From: Phycisphaerales bacterium UBA2402
GTDB taxonomy: Bacteria > Planctomycetota > Phycisphaerae > Phycisphaerales > UBA1924
DNA: 39,070 nucleotides
Direction: 5' to 3'
Assembly (NCBI GenBank): GCA_002343715.1
Contig: DDSA01000104.1
Coordinates: forward strand, 1 to 39,070
Below the pieces are notes generated by a model, which worked only from the letters and a program-made list of their open reading frames with translations, was not told where the DNA came from and searched no databases. This document shows positions 23,452 to 31,424 of the stretch, one piece after another (positions within the stretch are counted from its first letter, which is position 1; each line of letters opens with the position of its first letter). Both the position numbers and the translations under genes were made by a program.

Positions 23452-26331
23452 TCAACCGATGCTCCGGATGGATCCGAGCGAGGCCTGCTGCGTCTGCATC
23501 TGACCGATCGCGCGCTCCATCGCGGCGAACTGCCTTTGCAGAATGTCGCGGCGGCGTGAGAGGCGATCGTCGATCGATGTGATGCGCGTTTGCTGCGACG
23601 TGATCTGGCCGCGGAGTTGCTCCCCGCGGCTGTTCAGGACGCCGTCGCTCCCCTCGATGTACTTCTTCACGAGTTGCTCGAGCCGGCCCATCACGCCGAG
23701 CGTAGAAAACGTGCTCCCCGCGTTGGGGTTGCGGACCGTGATGCCGTCCGAGAGCGTGATGGTCGAGTCGTTCGAAGCGGTGCGGGCCGCGAAGAGTGCC
23801 TCCACGGCCGCGGGGTCCTCGGCGAGGGCGGCGCGGAACCGGTCGGCGTTGAACTGGAGCGTGCCGCCCGATCCGACGGTGATGCCCACATCGGCGAGTT
23901 GCTGGTACGGCCCGCTCAGCCCGGTGGCCGACCCCTGCGCGGTCGAGTAGAGCGCTGCACGGAGTTCGAGCGCGGTCGCGTCGCCGAGCAGCGGGCTTTT
24001 GCGGTTGTTGTCCTTGTCGTAACGGGTCTGCGACTCGATGCGCGTCACGGCGGTGTTGAACGCGGAGATGAAGGTGGAGACGGCTTTCTCGATGCCCGCC
24101 GTGTCGGTGGCGATGGTCAGGGTGACCGGGGATGCGCTGACTCCCTTGAGATCAATTTTGACGCCGGTGAGAATGTTGTCGATGGTGTTGGTCGAGGCGG
24201 TGACCGCGACGCCCGTCGCCGCGTCGGCGCTCCCGAAAAAGACCCGCGCATCGCGTCCGGCATCGAGCGTCGTCAGGCCCAAGTCAAAGGACCCGGAGTC
24301 CACGATAACGCGCCCCGTGCGCCCGCTCTGCACGGAAGCGAGGCTCAACCGGAACGGGTTGGATCCCCCCCCGTCGCGGACGATCGACGCGGTCATTCCA
24401 GCTCTCGCCGCGTTGATCTTGTCGGTGATCTGCTGGAGCGTGTCGGTGGCGGCGAGGGTGACAACCCGCTCAAACGAACCGTTGATGGTGTTCGATGATC
24501 CGGTGCCCGATGCTTCTCCGAGCAGGTTGAGAGCCCGGGCCACGCCGCCGGAACCGACCTCCTCGATCTTGATCCTCTGCGCCCCCTCGGCCTCGCCCGT
24601 GCCGAGTTGCTCAACGATCTGGAGTCCGTCCCCGTTGGGGTTGATGCGGGCCGAGATCCGAAGTCCGCGGCTGTTGACGAGGTCGATCAGTTCACCGACT
24701 GTTTTGATTGAATCGGTGATGTTCACCGAGGCGCTTGTGCCGTAGGAGTCCGTGATTCGGAACTCGCCCGTGCCGATCCCCCTGCCGCTGTTGAGCGAGG
24801 CGAGCGTGCTCGAGCGTCCGATGTACTGTCGCTGCAGATTCCCGCTGGCGGCCGTCGCGGACGCGATGCCGCCAGCACCGGTCGAGATGCCCAGCGCCGC
24901 CGCCGCATCGGCCCCGTTCGTGCCGGTGATGATGAGGTTGCCGCCCCCGCCGGTCAGGTCGGTCAGGACGATTCCGGTACCCCGCGCATCGAGCGTCGCC
25001 GACAGGCGCTTGGTCCCGCCGCTGACACTGGCGTCTTCGATGGCCTTGAGCGCATCCTGGATCGAGCCGCCGGTGTCGAGGGTGACGTTGAACGATGCGC
25101 CGTTGCGAAGGGTGAAGGCGAGGGCACCGTCGTGGGCGGGCATCGCGCCGCCCTTGAGACCCCGCAGCATGGTCGCTTGCATCCCCGAGAGAATCCGCCG
25201 GCCCACGATATCGCCCGACACGGGGGAGGTCATCAAGCCCAGGTCCGCGGCGGTGGTGTCGGTGCCTTCGGTGATCGTCAGCGGCTGAGTTCCGGTGGAG
25301 TCGTCGATGACAAGGCGGCCGTTGGTGGAGTCGATCGAGGCGGAGACCCCCGTGGTTCCAGCCGCGGCGAGCGCCTCGTTGATGCGAGTCACAACGCCTC
25401 CTACATCCGATACGGCACCCCGGACCTTTGTCAATGTGCCCCCGACGGTCTCCCAGACATCGCCGAGGTTGACGCGCACCGTGGCGGGGGCGGCACCCCC
25501 GACGTTGATGATGAACGAGTACGAATCTTCGGTGGTCGATGGCTTGCTGGAGACCCCGAGACCGTCGTTGAGCGAGGCGAGCGTGGTGGAGCCGCTCAGC
25601 CCGTAGACCGCGTTCCCGGTCACGGACCCGCCCGATGCGGCGACACCCGCAAGTCCGAGCGAGGTGGCCGTCGTCGATCCCTGCGCATCGGCGATGGAGA
25701 GGTTACCCGCGGCGTTGTCGCGGACCACAAAACGGCCGCCGCTGACCGAGGCGGTGACCTGCGCGGTGCCGTTGGTGTTGATCGCTTCGAGCACCTCGCT
25801 GACCGTCGTAGCGCGGGACAGGTCGATCGTGGCCGACCGCCCCCCCGAGTCCGTGACCACGATCCGCCCGCGGGCAACACCCGAGCCGTTGTTCAGGTCC
25901 GCTAACTCGACATCGCGGTCCAGTCGAGCCTGCGCCGACTCGAACGAGATCGAGGTCATGCCCAGCGAGGAGACGTCACGATTGGCGAACCCGCGTGACA
26001 GTTGCGATTGTGTCGAAACGAGGCGATCGACGATGAACTGGTGCGTGCCGGGCGCGGCGTCGGTGCCCGCCACGGCCTTGAGAACCGCGTCGTTCGAGGA
26101 TGTGGCGGACTTGGTCTGGAAAGTCTTACTCTCGCGGAAGGCCGCCGCGGCGGTGCGCACCGCGGTCAGGCGAGCGTTGATGTCGAGGTACGCCGCCTGC
26201 TGGAGTTGAAACTGCCCGAGCCGGGCCTGTGCCTGGGCCTTGGGACGGGCCTCGATCGCGAGCAGTTGCTCGATCAGTTGAGCGGAGTTGATGCCGCTGA
26301 AAATGCCGACGCCGGTAGAGATGCCGCCCAT
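23452..26331 (-). CDS. fliD: Flagellar filament cap protein FliD, enlarged
   Basis: FliD (HAP2) caps the growing filament and helps flagellin fold in. The N-terminus FSGINSAQLIEQLLAIEARP (11-30, cited as GINSAQLIEQLLAIEARP) and the C-terminal coiled region (GQITSQQTRITSIDDRLSRR) are typical. The protein is 959 residues, about twice the usual length. The extra length comes from repeats of the flagellin-IN type: about 141-190, 250-330, a degenerate one at about 388-435, and 509-555, each with the pattern LASLNxGxGVxxGxFxITDSxGxSA. Start ATG 26331 matches the family N-terminus. fliS follows. Confidence 0.9.
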   Translation of the reverse strand: MGGISTGVGIFSGINSAQLIEQLLAIEARPKAQAQARLGQFQLQQAAYLDINARLTAVRTAAAAFRESKTFQTKSATSSNDAVLKAVAGTDAAPGTHQFIVDRLVSTQSQLSRGFANRDVSSLGMTSISFESAQARLDRDVELADLNNGSGVARGRIVVTDSGGRSATIDLSRATTVSEVLEAINTNGTAQVTASVSGGRFVVRDNAAGNLSIADAQGSTTATSLGLAGVAASGGSVTGNAVYGLSGSTTLASLNDGLGVSSKPSTTEDSYSFIINVGGAAPATVRVNLGDVWETVGGTLTKVRGAVSDVGGVVTRINEALAAAGTTGVSASIDSTNGRLVIDDSTGTQPLTITEGTDTTAADLGLMTSPVSGDIVGRRILSGMQATMLRGLKGGAMPAHDGALAFTLRNGASFNVTLDTGGSIQDALKAIEDASVSGGTKRLSATLDARGTGIVLTDLTGGGGNLIITGTNGADAAAALGISTGAGGIASATAASGNLQRQYIGRSSTLASLNSGRGIGTGEFRITDSYGTSASVNITDSIKTVGELIDLVNSRGLRISARINPNGDGLQIVEQLGTGEAEGAQRIKIEEVGSGGVARALNLLGEASGTGSSNTINGSFERVVTLAATDTLQQITDKINAARAGMTASIVRDGGGSNPFRLSLASVQSGRTGRVIVDSGSFDLGLTTLDAGRDARVFFGSADAATGVAVTASTNTIDNILTGVKIDLKGVSASPVTLTIATDTAGIEKAVSTFISAFNTAVTRIESQTRYDKDNNRKSPLLGDATALELRAALYSTAQGSATGLSGPYQQLADVGITVGSGGTLQFNADRFRAALAEDPAAVEALFAARTASNDSTITLSDGITVRNPNAGSTFSTLGVMGRLEQLVKKYIEGSDGVLNSRGEQLRGQITSQQTRITSIDDRLSRRRDILQRQFAAMERAIGQMQTQQASLGSIRSIG

Positions 26332-26819
26332 GGTGAGTTCTTTACTATGCCGCCCTGCGGATCACGCGGGTGGTCGGGACTTTCGTACGCGATGAATCCG
26401 ATCTCGCCCCCCGATTTCGGGGTCGGTCCATACCCACGGCCCGCAGCGTGAGAAGATTCATCGCCCATCGAGTTGCGACACGCTGGTACATGCGATGCAC
26501 GTCATCGGTGATTGGTGTGTTGCAGGGCTGCATAGGTGAGTGGTATGGCGAAGCCCGCGGGGACTCCCGGAAGGCGCCTGGGAGAAACGGACCTCCCACC
26601 CGCCGCCGTTCGCACTCTCCGGGATCGGCGCGAGGGGTGGGTGGTCTTGAGAGTGGGCGTACCCGGGGAGCGGCGAATAATGATGAGTTGCCCGAACAGG
26701 GTGCACGATCGGCGGGTTTCGCACTCAAGCGGGGGGTGCGACGTATCGGACTCTGTGCGGCACGAACAACGCATGCCGATAGTGCAAGGCTGTTTGGACA
26801 TCGAAGGAACCACATCGTC
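26332..26819. other. 488-bp gene-free interval upstream of fliD and of a membrane protein gene
   Basis: Reading frames here show no recognisable protein on either strand. It must hold the fliD promoter (minus) and that of the membrane protein gene (plus), but I saw no clean sigma-54 or sigma-28 pattern. A short hairpin CCCCG-ATTT-CGGGG lies near 26410-26422. The plus-strand gene has GAAGGA about 13 nt before its ATG. Confidence 0.5.
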
Positions 26820-27440
26820 ATGAAACCGCTCCCGAAACTCCTGATGTTGACAGTGGCGTTGCTCTGCGGTGCGGTCGGCCTCTCCGCGGCGGTATTCGGG
26901 ATCGTCTCATTGCTGGTCGGCGCCAAACCCTTCTGGATGATTTTCGGGTTCGAGTTGGTGACGATCGTGGCCTCTGCGCTCGGCGTGATCTTTGCACGCG
27001 GCAGGTTTCAGAAGGGTCAGGGCATGGCCCTGGCCTGCATCGCGGCGTCCGTGGCGGTCGCGGCTTTTCTTGCGCAACTGAGCGTGCAGGGACAACTTCA
27101 ACTAAAGGATGGGAGCACGATCAGTCTGAAGGGGTGGCTGGTAGCGAGGCTGGGCGCCGCGCTGATCCTCGGTGCCATCGGGGCGTACGCGGTGTTGGTA
27201 CGTCACCCTCGGTCGCGGGGTTACGTGCTGCGAGCCGTCCTGACGGGCGGGCCTGTGGCGGCGGGGGCTTTGATCGCCCTGGGAGCGAGGGGCCATGTGG
27301 AGAGCGCGATGAAGGCGATGCCCGGTTGGCTCAGTTCGACCATGATCGGCATCGTCGGGCTGCTCGCTGTGGTTCTGCTCAGCGCGTGCGGCCATTGCCT
27401 GATCCGGGCCTTTGAGTTCGGCCGGACGGAGAAGGCCTGA
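26820..27440 (+). CDS. Small multi-pass membrane protein of unknown function
   Basis: A 206-residue hydrophobic protein that I do not recognise. It has about five membrane segments: LLMLTVALLCGAVGLSAAVFG (cited as LTVALLCGAVGLSAAVFGI, about 8-30), IFGFELVTIVASALGVIFA, ALACIAASVAVAAFL, LGAALILGAIGAYAVLV and GIVGLLAVVLLSACGHCLI. Start at ATG 26820 is the first that begins with a membrane protein pattern (MKPLPKLLMLTVALL). It is convergent with the aldehyde-dehydrogenase-like gene at 27449, with 8 bp between. Confidence 0.65.
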   Translation: MKPLPKLLMLTVALLCGAVGLSAAVFGIVSLLVGAKPFWMIFGFELVTIVASALGVIFARGRFQKGQGMALACIAASVAVAAFLAQLSVQGQLQLKDGSTISLKGWLVARLGAALILGAIGAYAVLVRHPRSRGYVLRAVLTGGPVAAGALIALGARGHVESAMKAMPGWLSSTMIGIVGLLAVVLLSACGHCLIRAFEFGRTEKA

Positions 27441-27448
27441 ACATCACC

Positions 27449-28330
27449 TCAGACCGAGGCGGGGTGCCAGACGGTCTTCATCTCGACGAACGGCTCGATC
27501 CAGCGGGCGCTGTCGCAGTCGGCATCGATGAAGTTCACATCGGCGCGGATCGTGACACGCTTGATATTCTCGGCGACTCCTTCACGCAGGATGGTCGCGT
27601 CGGGCGCGGACAGGTTGGCCCCATGAACGGCGTCGATGTCGCGGTGGCCCGAGACAAACTTCAGCAGTTCGGCGCGATCGCATGTGAGGATATTGACGAC
27701 CCCGGCGGGCACATCGCTGGTCGCGCACACTTCGCCCAGCACCGCCGCGGGGATCGGGTTGGGTCCGCCCGCGAGCACCACCGCGGTGTTGCCGGCGCTG
27801 AGCACAGGGGCGAGGAGCGTGATCAGGCCCAGGAGCGGCGGTGCATCGGGCGTGATGACCGCGACGACACCCGTCGGCTCGGTGATCGTGAAGTTGTAGA
27901 AAGGGCCGGAGACCGGGTTGTTGCACCCCAGCACCTGCGCATACTTGTCGGCCCAGCCCGCGAAGCAGATCAGGCGGTCGATGGATCGAGTGACTTCATC
28001 CTCGGGGGACACGGCGCGACGCCTGGATTTGGAAGCAGGAGCGGGCACACACGCGACAGCCTCGGAGAGTTCGCGGCGCTTGCCCTCCATCATCTCGGCC
28101 ATGCGGTACAGAATCTGGCCCCGGTTGTAGGCGGTGGCCGCGGCCCATTTGTCCGCGGCGGCCCGGGCGGCTTCGACCGCATCACGCAGGTCCTTCCGGG
28201 AAGCCTTGCAGAGGTGCGCCATGACACGTTTACCCGCGCAGAGCGGCATCGAGCGGCCAGACTCCGACCGTGGGAACGCGCCGTTGATGAAGAGTTTGTA
28301 TGTCTTGAGCACGTCGAGCCGGTCCGGCAT
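27449..28330 (-). CDS. Aldehyde dehydrogenase homologue lacking the catalytic region
   Basis: A 293-residue protein that follows the ALDH N-terminal NAD-binding fold: YKLFINGAFPRSESG, KASRKDLRDAVEAARAAADKWAAATAYNRGQILYRMAEMM (cited as AVEAARAAADKWAAATAYNR), TEPTGVVAVITPDAPP and LSAGNTAVVLAGGPNP. It then ends with a short tail, without the ELGGK glutamate motif or any FxNQGxxCxAG cysteine motif. It cannot have dehydrogenase activity alone. Short ALDH homologues of this kind occur beside a full-length ALDH and deoC in several phyla (from memory), where they may be a non-catalytic subunit. In this window the full ALDH is 3 kb upstream on the same strand. Confidence 0.8.
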   Translation of the reverse strand: MPDRLDVLKTYKLFINGAFPRSESGRSMPLCAGKRVMAHLCKASRKDLRDAVEAARAAADKWAAATAYNRGQILYRMAEMMEGKRRELSEAVACVPAPASKSRRRAVSPEDEVTRSIDRLICFAGWADKYAQVLGCNNPVSGPFYNFTITEPTGVVAVITPDAPPLLGLITLLAPVLSAGNTAVVLAGGPNPIPAAVLGEVCATSDVPAGVVNILTCDRAELLKFVSGHRDIDAVHGANLSAPDATILREGVAENIKRVTIRADVNFIDADCDSARWIEPFVEMKTVWHPASV

Positions 28331-28452
28331 GATGGCCTCGTTGTGATTCGGGAGTGAGAATGAAGTGGCGGGCGATGGAGTGCTGGGATGCGGGCGGAAG
28401 GCGGATAAAAAAAGGCGGATACAGCGGTGAAGACCGGATCGTAGTGTCGTGG

Positions 28453-29547
28453 TCAGGCATCGAGCGGGAGTTCAAGTTCCAGCTCATCGCGGATCGGGAT
28501 GCCGTTGGGGGCGATGTGCGGAACAACAGAGTTCCACCGGCGGGCTTGATCGATGGAACCGCGATGCACGGCGCAAAGCCGCCACCCCTGTCGCTGGTAA
28601 AAGGCGATGGCGTGCAGGTTGTCGTTGCTCGTGGTGAGGAAGATACGGTGGCACCCGGACGCCCGCGCGGCGTGGACGGCCTCGTCGAGCAGCGCAGCGC
28701 CGACTCCACGCGAGGGTGCGAGCGCGTTGAGGGAGACAACCTCGCACTGATACCCGCCGGGAAGCACGCTGTACGTGAGCAGCCCGACCGGTTCGCCGTC
28801 GAGAGTCGCGACGAGCGCCGTGAGTTGATCGAGGTCGTACCGAACCCCGCGCGACCAGAGGTGCGATCCATGCCATTCGCGCACAAACGTGCCGCGGACA
28901 AAGTCCGCATCACCCGATGCTGCCCGGCGGATGCGGATCGTGGCGCGTGCCGCGGCCCAACCCAGCACCTCGGAGGCGCACGTATCGGGTGGAAAGACGG
29001 GGTACCACACCCGGATGATGCGCGGTGCCCCGCTCCAGTCGGGCGCGATATACCAGGCCATCCGGCGAAGCAATGTCGAGGGCGACCAAGGCTCGACCGG
29101 GAACTCGAAGGTGGGGAGGCTCAGTGCGCGGGTCAGTTCCATCCGGCTGTCCGAGAGAAGCGTGTAGGGAAGATCCGCGCGATGAGCAAACTCGCGCTGG
29201 TGGTCCGTGGTGTTGGTGCTGATCCCGTAGACATCAAGACCGAGTCGGCGAAAATCCGAGTAGTGATCGCGGAACCCGCAGGATTGGGGCGTGCATCCGC
29301 GCGCCCCGGGGATGGAGTCCCAGCTCTCCCCGCCCGGGCCTGGCGGAAGAGGCCGCCCCGGGATCCCGGTGCGTGGGTAGAAGAAGAGAACGGCACGAGA
29401 AAGGTCGGAGAGCATGACCGTGCCGCCGCCGGTCGCGGGCAGCGCGATGGGCGGGAGTGGAGCGTGGCGAAGATGAAGGCACGCCCCGTCGTCGATCGGC
29501 ACGGGAAGGTCTCGCGGCAGGTGCGCTGGTTCGTGGTCGGGCGGCAT
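28453..29547 (-). CDS. Peroxiredoxin-GNAT fusion protein
   Basis: A 364-residue protein with two enzymes in one chain. Residues about 20-205 are a peroxiredoxin: VLFFYPRTGIPG (about 53-64), IPGARGCTPQSCGFRD (the active-site region, with an insertion of about 20 residues between the YPRTG and GCTPQ parts), DVYGISTNTTDHQREFA, and VYPVFPPD-like ending. Residues about 207-364 form a GNAT acetyltransferase: IRIRRAASGDADFVRGTF, VVSLNALAPSRGVGAALLDEAVHAA (cited as NALAPSRGVGAALLDEA) and NLHAIAFYQRQGW. Both ends are well formed and the two halves share one frame. It may protect and modify a common target; the role is unknown. It lies 122 bp upstream of the ALDH homologue and 29 bp downstream of the potassium channel gene. 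Confidence 0.82.
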   Translation of the reverse strand: MPPDHEPAHLPRDLPVPIDDGACLHLRHAPLPPIALPATGGGTVMLSDLSRAVLFFYPRTGIPGRPLPPGPGGESWDSIPGARGCTPQSCGFRDHYSDFRRLGLDVYGISTNTTDHQREFAHRADLPYTLLSDSRMELTRALSLPTFEFPVEPWSPSTLLRRMAWYIAPDWSGAPRIIRVWYPVFPPDTCASEVLGWAAARATIRIRRAASGDADFVRGTFVREWHGSHLWSRGVRYDLDQLTALVATLDGEPVGLLTYSVLPGGYQCEVVSLNALAPSRGVGAALLDEAVHAARASGCHRIFLTTSNDNLHAIAFYQRQGWRLCAVHRGSIDQARRWNSVVPHIAPNGIPIRDELELELPLDA

Positions 29548-29576
29548 CGAGGTGGAATCCTCCTGGGAGAGACGGG

Positions 29577-31265
29577 TCAGGAGCCGAAGAATTCGCGGAA
29601 CCGCTGCTCGGCCTCGGCGCCGCCGACAAGGACGAGTTCGCTCCCCGCGCGGAGCACCTCGCCGGCTCCGGGGTTGATGATCGACCCGGCGGGGCCGCGA
29701 ACCGCGACGATCGTGCAGCCCGTTCGCTCCCGCACACCGCAGCCCGCGACCGTCAAACCGACCAGCGCCCCGGGGACGGTAACTCGGAAGATGTCGAGGC
29801 CCTCGGCGATGGTCCTGATGCGGCTGTTCTGGAGGAGATTGAACACCGTGCCGGCGCCCATGTTGGCATAACTCAGAACGTGATCCGCCCCCGCGCGGTG
29901 CAGAGTCGCGAGGTTCCGCTCGTGCGTGCAGCGGGAAATGATCTGGATGTCGTTGCGTAGACGGCGGCAGTAGATGGTGAGATAGATGTTGAGGCTGTCG
30001 TCCCTCGTGGAGATGATCACGGTGGGGGCCTTGCGGATACCCGCACGTTCGAGAATGTCCAGGCGCGCCGCGTCCCCGATGATGAGGCTCTCGGGGGGGA
30101 AGTCCGGGGATGGCTCTTTCTCCACGATCCTGACGGGGATGCCACGATCCCGGAGCGCCTGCGCGGTGGACCGACCCACGCTCCCGCCGCCGAGGATGAC
30201 CGTCGGTTCGCCGGACACGTTGTAGATGGCGAAGTGTTCGTCGTACACGTCGAGTTGAGAACGCGAACCCGCGAGCACAAGGATCGCTCCCTCCCGAACG
30301 GTGAGATCGGGCCGGGCCAACTCGAACCGGCCCCGCTCCCAGACGCCGATGACGCTGACCCCCAGATCGCTCAGTCGGTTATCGCGCAACGTCTTGCCGA
30401 TCAGGGGCGTGCGTCCCACGCTCGCTTCGGCGATGAGTACATCGTCCACTTCAGCGACAACATGGCTGACCGCGTCACCCCCGACCGTGCACCGGGCCAG
30501 GGCCTGCCCCATCAGGTCGCTGAGGCTCAGAACATGCGTGGCGCCCGCTCGGTGAAGGATGTCCACCGCCGCGGCGGACTGCGCTGTCGATACGATGGTC
30601 AGTCGCGGCGCCACCGCCCGAGCCGTGAAACAGATGTTGGAGTTGAGAGGGTCGCCCTGGGTGGCCAGGAGCATGGCGGCGCGATCCGCCCGGACACGCT
30701 CGTATGTCTCGGGGTCATCGAGGTCCCCGACCACGACGCGCAGGCCCTGGTCGTGGAGTTCGAGAGCCTCTTTCAACTCGCCGACAATCAAGGCGTAGGA
30801 GCGCCCCGAGGCGCTCAACTTCTTTACCAGCGAGGCCGAGACGGGGTCGTGGTTCGTGAGCAGGACGTGCCCGCCGGTCTCGGCGGGCAGTTCTCGCGGG
30901 GCCCGCGCCGCCTGCTGGGCTTCCAGCCACGGGGCGTAGAAGAACTGGATGAACGTGAACGGGAGCATGATGAGCAGGAACACAGTCCCCGACACCATCA
31001 CGACCATCGAGAAGATCCGCCCCGGATCGCTTTTGAAGGCGATGTCCCCGTAGCCGAGCGTGGACATGGTCGTCAGCGTCCAGTAGAAGCCCGTCACCCA
31101 GGAGTGGTTCTGTCCTTCGTACGCCATGAGAAAGTGAAAGACAACGCTGTAGAGGGTGATCAGCCCCATGAGCGCGAGGACAAAGCGCACCAGCGACAGG
31201 ATATTGCGTTGCGAAGCGCGATGCCCAAGGAAGAAAGCAAACTGCGATGGCAGGTAGCGCATCAT
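29577..31265 (-). CDS. Potassium channel with two TrkA/RCK units
   Basis: A 562-residue two-helix channel subunit. The first membrane helix is at about 25-46, then a pore loop with the selectivity filter TLGYGD (69-74) and the second helix at about 86-108. The cytoplasmic part has a first RCK-like unit (about 130-345) and a second with the NAD-binding motif VILGGGSVGRS (about 356-366), each with a TrkA-C half (SVGRTPLIGKTLRDN, VPGALVGLTVAG). This is the layout of bacterial channels gated by nucleotide or NADH. Start at the first of two adjacent ATG codons (31265). Confidence 0.9.
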   Translation of the reverse strand: MMRYLPSQFAFFLGHRASQRNILSLVRFVLALMGLITLYSVVFHFLMAYEGQNHSWVTGFYWTLTTMSTLGYGDIAFKSDPGRIFSMVVMVSGTVFLLIMLPFTFIQFFYAPWLEAQQAARAPRELPAETGGHVLLTNHDPVSASLVKKLSASGRSYALIVGELKEALELHDQGLRVVVGDLDDPETYERVRADRAAMLLATQGDPLNSNICFTARAVAPRLTIVSTAQSAAAVDILHRAGATHVLSLSDLMGQALARCTVGGDAVSHVVAEVDDVLIAEASVGRTPLIGKTLRDNRLSDLGVSVIGVWERGRFELARPDLTVREGAILVLAGSRSQLDVYDEHFAIYNVSGEPTVILGGGSVGRSTAQALRDRGIPVRIVEKEPSPDFPPESLIIGDAARLDILERAGIRKAPTVIISTRDDSLNIYLTIYCRRLRNDIQIISRCTHERNLATLHRAGADHVLSYANMGAGTVFNLLQNSRIRTIAEGLDIFRVTVPGALVGLTVAGCGVRERTGCTIVAVRGPAGSIINPGAGEVLRAGSELVLVGGAEAEQRFREFFGS

Positions 31266-31424
31266 GGTGATGCGGGGAGCGTACCACTCCGGGAGAAGGG
31301 GCGAGAGCCGGGCGGCCCGGAAAGGCCGGTCGCGGTCGCGTAAGCGAGGCCGGTTCGGGGTTCGGCGTGCGACTGCGATGGGGGCGGTGCTCCCCGCGAA
31401 CCAACGGGTTGACGCGGAAGCGGG

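Noticed and set aside
28404..28424. T-run (minus strand) after a direct repeat GGCGGATA downstream of the peroxiredoxin-GNAT gene
   Set aside because: No adequate stem precedes the T-run, so an intrinsic terminator is not supported.
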